64,000 nucleotides of DNA, from positions 39,005-103,004 of the forward strand of contig QLIY01000562.1 of NCBI GenBank assembly GCA_003260075.1, given 5' to 3'. Source of the DNA: Phallusia mammillata (lineage: Eukaryota; Chordata; Ascidiacea; Phlebobranchia; Ascidiidae). Shown here one piece after another: positions 22,927 through 35,370 of this stretch; positions within the stretch are counted from its first letter, which is position 1; the number at the start of each line of letters is the position of its first letter. Made by a program: the position numbers and the translations under genes. The notes beneath the pieces were generated by a model, which ran no database searches, had not been told where the DNA came from, and saw only the letters and a program-made list of their open reading frames with translations.

Positions 22927-25900
22927 GTAAGTTGGTTGAAACCTTTGCTGCGAAATTCGGTTGATTAATGAATTATCTATATCAATGTTACTGTGTTTCA
23001 AACAAACACTTGAAAATTTAGCTCCTGTGTATAAAGAAGAAAATCTATAGGTTTATGTGAGCGAGATATGCGGTATGATTCAGCTAACTTTGTTTGTTAG
23101 CTAACGTGGTTCTACACCGTGCAAAGTCATTCGTGGTGAAAAGTTTTGAAGTGTATTGGTGACAAGTGGGGCGGAACGTCATTCTATTTGCTTTTCCCGT
23201 TTCCTCACGAGCAGTCATTTATTTGTTTGCTTCCAAGAACGGCTGAAACTTTTCGTGCGGTCATAATATTATCATGGTCAAGGAAAGTTTAATTAAAGTT
23301 CCTGTCGTGTTTAAAGTTGAGTCGCCTGAAACGTTTCGTGGCAATGTGCTGAACATGTATGTGGTGTCACATCAAATAACATTAAGTAAAAAAAACTGAT
23401 GCGGACCAGCAAAAATAAAAAATAAAAATAAAAATAAAACTATTGGTTTCAAACAAATTGTTTTTTCCATTGTACAAAGTGTGGTACAATATAACAAGTG
23501 AATTGGAAGTGTCTTGTACCAACTTGTGATTGCACCACCACAGGTTTTTGATGCAAAGTAGCAACATGTATTCCCCCATTCCCCGCATAACTCAACATGT
23601 TGTGTTGCAGCCCTGAACTTCCAACTTTGGAGGAGTTGGAGAACGATGACCAGCGAAGCGAGGAAAGTCGTTCAGGCGTGACGAATAGTTCCGGTTCTTT
23701 GGCGACACCGAGCAGAGCGATGAACGGTGAAATCAACATGTGAGTGCAAACCTCAACTTCGCAATGTATGATTTGAAATTATTTAAACCAGCTGCTTCAT
23801 TTGCAATGGTGATTTTATTCCTGCGATTGAAATATAAGGGAATGGATTGATGGACATTTGCGTAAAATTTGTATGATATTTTATTAGAAATTATTATATC
23901 GCGCCCAGCACACCGGGTTTTTACTTATTAATGAACCGACAGAAGCATACGCGGGGTTTGCACAGATAGTGTAAGTGGATTATGGTGTAATAATTGCGTG
24001 GAATGGACCCGCTTATGTGTTTGTTCTATTTAGTTCAGAACATATGCATAACATTCGTGTCAGAGCTGACCAGGTTTTCGTCAACGTTTTATTTCGACTT
24101 GAAAAAGTTTTCAGCTTCACAGAGCAGCTGTATTTTATCCGGTCATGCAAAGTTAAACTTCAGATGTTTTACTAGGTTGGAGCATGACCTAACGGAAGGC
24201 AACGAATTTCACGACACAAACGGCCATTATGTCGTCGTAGAACAACGCTCTGGTGCTGATGACGCCACAATCCCCATTCACAGATCGGTAAGTTTCGCCT
24301 TATTACGTCATAATAGGTTAAATAGGGGCTTCGGCTGAAGCATGGTTGTGACGTAACAGTATATCGGAGGTGGAAAAATCGGATATTTGTTGTGATGACG
24401 TAATACGTGGACGTTTGTTACGTCACAGTTGAACAGGAACTGGTCGCGCTGTTAACTGGATTTTTCTTGCCTCGTTTCGAAAGCCTTCAGTTTTGTAGAG
24501 CAATATTCTTAGCGTTGGTAACACGTCTGCTTGCAATTTGAGACATTAACACCAGGGCGGCAGCTAAAACCGAAACCAATGTGTTCGCTTTAACACATGT
24601 TTGCACTTTCGGTCTGTATTGTGTCAATTATGCGGTGAATAACAACCTCGTAGGTTTCCCGTGGAGCACACGACTTTGTACTTAAATAGTTGACCTTGTG
24701 AGTTCTCTGGCTACTTGGAAACGGAAGCTGTGATTGGCTGATCGGGTTTCAGGGTGTATTGTCTGCAATGCATATTTCCACCCATAATAAAAACTTCCTC
24801 CATTTAAAAGTGGATTTACCCTGTTGTCTCGCGTAAAGCAACGTTTGCCCACCACCAGAAATCAGGAGTAACAAAGCTTCCACAATAAATTATTTGATGA
24901 TTTTTACGTCGGTTATTTACACTTTTACATTACATACACAATGTAGGGTTCTTAATATTATAATAAAGAAGATAAAAGCCTGTTTTTAAGTGCAAAGCAT
25001 AACAACGTTTTGCATCAAATTAAAAAAAATAATTAAATTATTGTAGGAGTTTAAAATTATTTTTTTGTAGGAATTTTGTGACATTTGTTGCCTTGTAAAT
25101 CTAAATTGTTACTAAAACATATAACAATGAAGAGAATCATAATTTTGTGGCATATATACAAGACAAAAGCTACCAAGCCGTTTGTTGATGTAAATATGAC
25201 GTCACTTGTGGTTCCACAGTGGCGTGATAATGTTGAGATAGTTTGGTTGTGGGCGTCTTGTCTTGTCTCGGTTAGTTGTGCTTCTGTGGGTTCAGTAAAG
25301 GCGTTTTAAAAAGCTTAAGTAAGTGGTTGATATATCAACAAAGTGTTTTTCTTTTATTGTAAAGTTATTTCTGACATAAAGATGGTTTCGTACAGAACCG
25401 AGTTTCTTAACTTAGTCAGCAGGCTTGTGGTATTTTTGAAATAAGTAAGTTTAAGATAAGATGACACAACAGTTAAGCAACTCATAATGCGAGTAATGTG
25501 AAAAGACTATAGCTTGTGAACAGTTTTGTAGATAAACATTGAAAAGTTAGTTTTCATATTTTGTGTTTGTTGTTTAGAAATCAACCACATCTGAATCCGC
25601 CCCAGTCAATCCACCACAAAGCAACGGTGCAAGCGAAACAGGTAGGCAGACCGGGCATAGTGGTTCCCACCAAATTCAACCGCTCTCATCAATTATTTAA
25701 AGAAACTGACACAAATTAGCATTCATCATTTCAAAACCATCAGCTTGAAAGGTTTCGATTGACCGGCTTATTGTGTTGTCATAATACGTTTATGACCTCA
25801 TATAAGCCCTATAGTGACGTAGGTCTGTGATATGAATTGTGTGGTAGTTAGCTTACACCGGCTGCCAGCTAAACTGCGGCCCGAAATATCTTTGTTTGTT

Positions 25901-28900
25901 TTTGTAATCGATTCCGGAGATCGGTAGAAAGGATTGTGACGTCATAGACGGTGAGCTATTGTGACGCAGTTATAACTGATCTTTGTTATCGATTGTTAAA
26001 TCGGTTTTGCAAATGACTTCTTAATGTTGACAATTGAAACCTTTTATTGATTAAATAATTGATTTTGCCAGTTTAAATCAGATATGTTTGAAAATTTATT
26101 TTACTTTATTAAGTATAAGTTATACATGCAGGCAAATTTGTGGGTTAATTTATATTTTAGAGGGTAAATTCACATCGGTTGGTGCTCACACATATTGTAT
26201 TTCGGGATTTTTTGTCGATTCGAACATTTCCGTGGAATTCACCGCAATAAGATATTTATGGAAACATGAACGCTGTTTTGGGAAGCAATAAGATGTCGAT
26301 GGCCAAACTCGACTGAAATAAAATTTCTTATGAATTAAAATGCCGACATTTTATGTTTAAAGAATTTAATTGTTATTTGGTGTTATTCATAGCACTTCGA
26401 CGCTTTCGTGACAAATAACGTAAAATAGAACGTTGTAATAAATAAAAAGTAAAAAAAGACAGATGAAAAAATGAAATTTAGGTTGAATTATTGCCTGAGA
26501 AAGTGATCGAAGAGCTATTACTTATTATTCAGTTATCCATCGCATCCTAATGGTGGTAAAACAATAGCATTTTCCAAATTGTGCAGAAGGAGTAAAAAAG
26601 TGGTACCGGGAGCCAATATAACAAAAATGGAAAAAAATGTACGTCCTTCTATTGTGGGTATTTCTGTCCTAACAAAACATTTCGAACCCGCGAAGTTATC
26701 TCAAGAATAATAAATCACATTTTTTTTCGCATTATCATTGTGTTCATTTATTTTTCTTTTCAGACAATCTCGGGTCTGCGGAACCATCAACTAGCAAACT
26801 TTTCACGACCAAGGAATCATGTAGCAACGTCACAGGTCAACCTTTGACCCCGTCACGCTCCACTAGTGAAACATCACGTGATCTCAACACGCCATCGCCC
26901 AGCCCGAGCTCACAGGTAAAACCCGAAAGGAATGTAATTCGACGAAAAAGCACTGGTCCGAAAAATTTGCCGAGCCAAATGAGACAGCACCTAATTTGAC
27001 TTTTTTAGATGTTTTTCGTGGAAACCTTATTAGCTAAAACCGGTCGCATCACATGTTCTCAAGTTACCAACCAATTTGTCCACTAAAAAAAAATACAAAA
27101 GTTAGTAGCTCGATAAGCGCTTTCGAATGGCCTGGTTTAAAACCTTGCATTTTTCAGGCCAAAACAATCCTCGCAAGCTGGTTTCAAAGGTTTTAATTTT
27201 TACCCTTTCGTCAGTGTGTACATATAACACACGTATGCAGGGCAGCACTTACGATGTAAACTTATTTTCGATTCTGGAGTATCTCTAAACTTAAACAAAC
27301 TACGTTGAATTTGTTGATTAGGCAGCTGATATTTTGTTCTGGCCATGATAAGCATGTTGCTTTGTTATTTCCATCTTAAACGTTTCGCCAACCGAAAAGC
27401 AATTCAATCAAACAAACGCATCCGCCATTTTTCTTTCTGGCATCGCTGACTGTAATCATGTCGATATGACGTAAACATCATGGCATTCCGCCGACCGAAA
27501 CCGAACCTCATTATTCCACGATCTGGTGGTTGTGCTGCCACTGTGCGGCGGTTCAATGCGAAGGTCATGCTTGCTTGGACGAGCTTTACTGCCCTCAGGC
27601 GCATTCGATATGTTTTATAGCCAACAGCGTTTGTTTCCACCACAGAATCTGTCGCACAAACTATGATAAGAAACTAAATTTACAAAGTTTTTCAGAAACA
27701 TTGCAAACTAATGCGGGTACTGATCCTTTATATAGTCCACTGATGCCTTCAGTTTTTAATGTTTCCTTGAAACAGCTAACCATGCCATTGTACAGCTAAG
27801 AAAATGTTTGCATCTTTACAGTGTCAAGCGGCTGTCCGCAGTAGCCTTTAGGTGTACAGTTTTTAAAGTAGCCTTTTATGTGAAGGTTTTTACTTAATAC
27901 AGTTTTTACTTCATACACTTCGTGCGTTTCTAAATGCTATAACGAAGCATTGTGTGTGTTTTCTAAATTCCCCATAAAAATGTTAAATGAAACGCAGTAA
28001 AATGTGTCCTTCTCAGCAAATTCATCTTTGTACTTTTTACCTCATAATGAAACAGGAGACTATGGCTGATTAAAATAGCGCATTGTGACAAAACAAAGCA
28101 CTGTACAATTTCCGGACATGCGTCTTTCCTCTTATTGTTCTACTCCTTAATTTTGTTTGTTGTCATTTTGTTTGTTGATGTCAAAAGGCTTTAAACATGA
28201 GAGTTTAATAGTGTGGACGTGCTGAAACAGAAAGTTCAACCATTGTGTTCTCAGTTATGAAAAAAACTGTCCCTGGTGTTTTATGTTATTATTCCGACAA
28301 AACCGATTCTCTACAACGTACATGTTTCCATTGTACCTGCTATTCTATAAAATTTCTGCTCGCACTGACGCTTTTCTTATTTTTTTTTTTCAGTTTTCTA
28401 ACGACGTCCCTATGGGCTCTGCAATGTATAAACGCGACGCCGTTGCTCTATATCTCCCTCTAGCGACACCTGATCATCCGAACTTGAACTCAGCTTCCAA
28501 GAAAAGTCCCAGCGGCGGAAGTTTGACCAAACACGGAAGCAGGAAGAAAAAGGTACGTTGTGCAATTTTCTGTCGTGTCAGTGTGCGCTGGAAGTGATCA
28601 ACTTTTAATGAAGCTAAATTCCGCAAAACAAATATTTAAACGCAATTTATTTTTTATTACAGAGATCGGGATCGTGGTACAATGTGAGTAGAATTGATTT
28701 TATTTATTTTGTTATTTTACGGCGCTGTAATTTCGCCGCCAGGTGTTGCTACTGAGTACTATGTTAGTAGAAAATGCCGAACAACCGTTTCGTCCACCAG
28801 GTTGCATATTTGACAAATTTGTCGTACAACTAGTGTAATGCTAAATGCTAAAGTAAACTTGTTTAGCATTACACCAGTTGAACGACAAATTTGTTAAATA

Positions 28901-30248
28901 TTATGTTAGTGTTAGCGTCACCTAACGGGGGGGGGGTCTAAATGCTAAAGTAAACTTGTTTAGCATTACACGGTGAACGACAAATTTGTTAAATATTATG
29001 TTAGTGTTAGCGTCACCTAACGAATGAATCGTGTAACTCGCGTCTGTTTAATGAATTATCCCGTGGCGAGAAATTTTAACGCAGTAATACTGCTTATTAT
29101 GTTTTCGAAAATCCCCATCTTTCGAGGAATTTCAATGTGAACTTTGTCACGTGGCAGTTTTTCCAGTTTTGTGGTTGACTCAATCTTTTATTTTTCTTCT
29201 TTTCATTTATTTTACATTTATTTTAAAAACATTTTGCCCCAACACGCAACCAACATGTTTTTTTGAATGAAACCAGCGACTTTCCGCTGCCAGACTCACA
29301 ACATGTTGGTTTGTTGATTGCAAACACAATAAAAAGTTGTGCGGATTTCCCGATAAACTTCCACTTGCAACTTACACTAACATTTGTAATTAAATTTATT
29401 TTCACCACCAACTAAAACGCAAAACAACTCAACCCAAAACTTACAAAACACAAACGAACATAACACGACGAAGTTAGGTTTAAAAAATTAGCAAAATCGT
29501 TGTGCAAAAATATTTATTGAAACAAAAGCATTTTAGCGCTTTATATAATCTGGTTAACATTAAGTTCAGACTTATGTGGATTTGAAGCTACAATATCACG
29601 TAAAAAGACTCAAGAAAGCACGTTCCTGTGCTGAATCTAGTGAATTGTGCAACGTTGCAAGATTGAAGTGACTAAGTCTTCCTGTGTAAGACAAACAACT
29701 TGCAGGGGATTGACGGCCCATCCAGTGCTAGCTCAGTCGCGTGGTTGAAACGGTGAAAAGCTTAAAAGTCAGCAGTGCCCGGGGCGTGTTATGGCACACA
29801 GACTAACGAGGCTCGTGGTAAACAACTTCTGTATGAAGCAGTCGCATCTCCACTTACAGTTGCCGGTTCCTTATGTTTGCTACTACAGTGGTTTGTCTGT
29901 TAGTTGAGGACTTGGGAATAAATATTACACAGGTTTTGCTGCGTTTGTGGGGGGGGGGGGCTAGTTGAGGACTTGGGAATAAATATTACACAGGTTTTGC
30001 TGCGTTTGTTTCTGACGTTTTGTAAACAGTTTTCTAACTAGCTTTTAAATGTTTGTTATATGCAGTGGTGTATTATGTATAAGCTATTTCTGTCAAGCAT
30101 AATACCATCTGAAAATAGTTCTTCTGCCAATTGTCTTTCAAGAGCTCTATAAAGTAGTGAATCATGTTTTTCACTTTGTCAACATTTTGTTTGCTTCAGT
30201 TTCTCATTTTTAGTCAAATTCAATTGTTTTTAGTTGGATCACCAGGCC

Positions 30249-30324
<76 letters not shown>

Positions 30325-33300
30325 GTCACTGAACAGACTGTCGCAGTTTTTCAATGTGGGAGATTGGGTTTAGTTGCTCCTTCACCAACTTGTGACCGCT
30401 TGATTCAACCAACAGTGGTTAATTTTTATCAAACAGCGGACATTGACATTATTGATTAAAATGGAACATAAAACGGGGGGGGGGGGGTCGGTAGAAAGTT
30501 TAAACTGAACTCGAATACAAAAGTTGCACAGGTTGCAAGTCAGTTAGGGTCAAGTAAAGTTGAATCACATCACACTCTGCGATCACATGCGCAGAAAACT
30601 TCCTGTCTTGCATCTGTCTCGAAGATTTCCTTTACTTGTGGAGATACTGCGTCACTGAACAGACTGTCGCAGTTTTTCAATGTGGGAGATTGGTTTTAGT
30701 TGCTCCTTCACCAACTTGTGACCGCTTGATTCAACCAATAGTGGTTAGTTTGTATCAAACAGCGGACATTGACATTATTGATTAAAATGGAACATAAAAC
30801 CTCAATTGAAACTGAACTTCGTTGAATTTGAACTGAACAGTATCTAACCCTTCAACAGACAGGATGATCATCGACGTTCACCGTTTATTTAATTAAATAA
30901 CTAAGAACGGAAAGTATTTTCCAAGTAACGAAATCTGACGATGAATATCTTGGAATATATATTTCGCTTAATGGCATCTCCAGTTCCAAATTGAAATGGA
31001 ATCTTCAAATTGTGTTCAAGAAAGTCAGTTTAGCCGATTTTGATTGTATTACCGGCTATAGTGTGATGGAAAGTTTTTGACCGTCTTCCAGTTTTGTTGA
31101 CGTCTCACTTTCGGTAAATACCGTCTCATTTCGTCCACTGGTATTTTGCAGTAACACGTGAAAATCATCACAACACCCCTCTTCACGTTGGGTACTTCCC
31201 CCTGTCCGGCTCGAGTAATTATTTCTTCATAATATAACGGAAGGAAGTTGTACAATGGCCCGCACGGAAGTGGACGGGGGTGAATAATTGAACGATGTCG
31301 CGGCGTCAACTCACTTTCTATCTCTTTCTTCTCTCGTCGCGTGTCAAGCCCAAGACGCGCCAACAAACTCAATAACTATCGAAACACTTTCTATTTTAGA
31401 ACTGGCATAAAGGGCAGGAAAGTTCTTTCTAGAATTGGAGATCGACTTTTACTACATAGTTAATCAGGTTAAACTATAGTTGGTAAACATTTAAAAACAG
31501 CAAAACTGCTTTTTTCATCATTATTGAAACACAACAATCAATTTCCCAGCAGTGGATCATTGTGGATTGACAATACTAATTGTGATTGAAGGGGGGGGGG
31601 AGTTGATCAGGTTAAACTGGTTGGCAAACGTTAAAAAACAGCAAAACTGCTTTTTTCATCAGTATTAAAAACACGCAAGTCAAGTTCCCAGCAGTGGATC
31701 ATTGTGGATTGACAATACTAATTGTGATTGAACAATGCCCAATGGCACACTCAGCGCTGATTGCTTGCGGTCGCGGTTGGCTGGCTTTCCTCAATCAGCA
31801 CGTGACCACGACAGGCGCACAATGTGACGTCACAATGCTTGTGCAGCGCGCGACTTGCGCTTGCGGGAAGTCGGGTTGAGTGTAGGGTTGTTAGAAGCCA
31901 GGAAGCAGCAAGGGCTTGGTGAGAAACAGCAACAACAGTTTTGATGCAGTTGTCCGCATCATTGTCAGTGATCGAGTTTGGATTTTTATCTTGAATTTTT
32001 TTTTGTCGATTAAACTGAGTTCGATTTGCGTAGTGAGTGTTTGGTGAGATTTATGGAAATATTGTTGCACTAGAACTGATGGACATCGCCAGTTTCCTTT
32101 TGTCAGATATGTGTTTGTTTTAACCTTATCCAGTAGCAAGCTCCTGTGTTGTATTTGTTTGAGCTAGATTTTGTTGCGTTAATGTAAGCAGCGGACAATT
32201 TTATCCTCTTTTAACGAATCTAATCTGCGCCTCCACTGATTTTGAGCTATGTGTAAAAAGAACGACGGAAGCTATACACTTAAGTTATAAAACCCAGCAA
32301 ACCATAAATGTTTGTTAATATCTGTTGGCTTTACCTTGCGGTTTTGGTAAAGATTTTTAGCATTTGTAATGTGACAAATCGATTACTATTGATCCCTCTT
32401 ATTACACTTTCCAATATCTTCTCTCCGCTGCTATTAGTTTATGTGCAGTAATCTCATTTTGTTGGATTCTCGCAGTTCTACCTTTAACTTATGAGAAAAT
32501 CTTTGAAACGTAATCTAGAGAAAACTAGCTATTAACAAGACATTGCAACAAAAATTGAATATTGATTTTCGTGCCATGTATGTTCCCATGCGTAACCAGA
32601 TAAAATCAATAGGCGATGAAAGGGTATTTCATGTGGTGGGCAACCAATATAGAAATGTTTTGTGCAGTTCTTACCAAATATGGCAAATACATTCGTGTGT
32701 TGGTTATTCGAACACAAATAGCAGTTAGTGCAGTGACTAGCAATCACGTCAGTGCGTTATATTTAGGAATTTGGAATTTTGTAAATTCCAGGAAAACATT
32801 TCGTGTTGTTTTATGGCGAAGACAGTAAAAGATCGGTTGGTGCCAAGTTAATGTTTGTTACGTTGCCCAAGCTGAGTTTCGTCGAAAGTAATAAAATCTG
32901 CATAAAAAAGAAAATTTGGACTGACATGTTACAGAGAAAATAGAAGTAACCACGAGTTTGGGGTGTTAGTGAAGGTTTAAGTTTAGAGATTGTGCCGAAC
33001 CCGGTTTTAATGACTTGTATGTCTCGTTTTTCCGCTGTAGTTTCGACCAGTTGGCGTGAATTTGCTCACGTACTGAAATCGTGCAGTCATATTTTGCAAC
33101 ATTTTCGTCAAACTGTCAACAAACATTGCAAAGCCGCCAAAAGATCTGTTGTAATCTTTTTTGCTTGAATTAAACAACTAAAACCGTTTTCCGCTTAAGT
33201 GCCGACAATAATAATGGAATATTTTTTTGTATTTTCCATAGAAACTAGCGCGATTAGTCGGAAAGACCCCATTATGACGCAATAGCGAATGTGTTCGGGA

Positions 33301-35310
33301 GCATCATGAATTACTCACATGAGAGTGTGAAATCATTTTCGATGATTTACAAACCGTAATACAACGTAGATAATGATTTGTCGCTATTGCTTCATAAGGA
33401 GCGGGCTTTTATTATTTCTTGTCAGATGTTTATGTGACCATGCCGAGTTTTTGTGCGCGTTGCTGAAATTCGTTCGAAATGTTTTGTTTAGCTTTGTGAT
33501 GTAACAGACTAATGACAATCAAACGTTCGTCGTTTCCTCCTGACATTTGTCACGCCGCACCAACCGCTGTGAATTTTGTGTCATTATGTCGATGTCGAGG
33601 AATTCTTGCTGCAACTGTCAATGTGAATAATAATAAATATCGGATAATTCCGCGTTGCAATTATTATTAATAGCAGTGGCTGGTTCAAGTCGGTTCAGAT
33701 CGGTTCCTAATTCGTTGTATTATTTGGCTGTAAGTTTTAAGCAGATTTTGTAGATAACTGGATGTTGTGTTGAGCTAAAAAGCCCGGCTGAATCATTACG
33801 GGAATAATCATTAATCTGTATAATATATGAAAAATATCATTGCGATTCTAATATTAGAAATTGTTGACATTGTAATATTATGTCAGTCCCTTGAGCCGAA
33901 CAATAAATAGCTTCTTATTCCGCGAATCTCAAGGGTAACGGTTTGTAATAACTGCATAGAAAACCGCAATACCTGGGTGACTGCCTGGTTATTGCGAGGC
34001 GAGGTTTTACGCAGGTTGACACAGTGGGAACTGGCCTAGATAACAAAGCACTGACGCTATGCAGGTGTCATGCATCGAATGGTGAATAATATGTCGTCGG
34101 AGACTATTTGTGCGCAAACAGTTTGTTTAGGATTTGCACCGTCTTGTTGGCGAGTGATTATGTTGATCTGATGTTTTTTGCGGTATTATACGTAGCAGCA
34201 AATGAGCTACTGTGATATTTAGTGTTGTCGGATGCGACACCAAGGTTTTGCAGCAAATTAGAAAGCAAGGTTTCTGTTTATTTAACATTCTGCTGTTGAT
34301 GTTTTTAGTTTAAAGAATTTTTACTGATTCAAAAGAGAATTTACTGATTTACTGATTTCTGAAAGTTAACTCGCACAAAGCTATGCTGGCTGACTGCGAC
34401 AAAACGGTGGTTCCCCTTCTCACTGTCACACTGGGAACCATGGAAACCCTACGTCACGACTATGACGAAATGTCAAGCTCTGATTCCTCTAAGAGCAGCA
34501 GCGGAGGAGTGGGAGGAGGAGCGGAGTCCGAAACTTTTCCTCCGCGCCCCTCCAGTCAAAACTCGCTCTCAATTCCTTCTACGTCACGGACCCGGGGTCG
34601 CGTCGAGACTACTCGCGAATATCTTTCTGACATCACTAACGGGGGAATCCCCGGTGACCCCACTTACGACAGCGACTCGAGCTGGGTAAGTCACGTGACA
34701 AGCGCCGACAGCGAAGCGCCACTCAACTCGCCAGACGGAAAAAGCGCCACGCCACTCGACAAGACGCCACGCAAGACTGTGGGTCGGAGTTTGAAGAAGA
34801 TGCATTTGAAGTTGAAGACAAAGATGCATTTGTCGGACATGGATGCTTGTACTCCCGAAGTTGAGGAGGTTTCGTGTGATTGGCAAGCTGGCACGACATC
34901 GAAAAGTTCCAGCCCCGATTTCCCTGTTTCTCCCGTCGAATCTCAACCTGTTAAGGAAAAGAAGAAGAAACGCGGGTCGCGAACCAAGCGCTTTTATAGG
35001 AAGGCTCTGAAAAAGTCTGAACTCAAGGTAGTTGCCACTAAAATAACACCAACATACACCCATACACATGTACACACACTAACAAACAAAACCACATCAG
35101 AGTAAATATCAACAAACTCCACAATGCATGGCCAACACGCGCCAACAAATATATTTTTTGTTGTGCTGCATGTCGCAGATTTTTTTTACTTTTTTTGCTC
35201 GCTTCTCGACGAGCTCGCTTGCGTGACGTCATCACCAATGCGCGTGTGTTGACGAGACTTGTTTCTATGGCGACAGTCGATGACCGAAGCGGCGGCATTC
35301 TCACCTTTTC

Positions 35311-35370
<60 letters not shown>

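Larger units (their letters stand above)
28684..34382. other. Long intron with assembly joints, upstream of alternative first exon 3
   Basis: No exon supported. Contains G runs at 28927-28936, 29949-29960, 30251-30322 (72), 30475-30487 and 31591-31600, each except the 72-G left side tied to a nearby duplicate. A GC-rich patch at 31745-31880 is listed separately. An opposite-strand open frame at 31049-31372 has no ATG start and no known family. Confidence 0.6.

Noticed and set aside
30164..30373. Poly-Gly frame, with similar poly-Pro frames at 35311-35598 and 52383-52640
   Set aside because: They run through pure G runs that most likely stand in for gaps.
31049..31372. 107-codon minus-strand frame inside a GRAMD1 intron
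   Set aside because: No ATG at its start, no family recognised, no splice partners seen.
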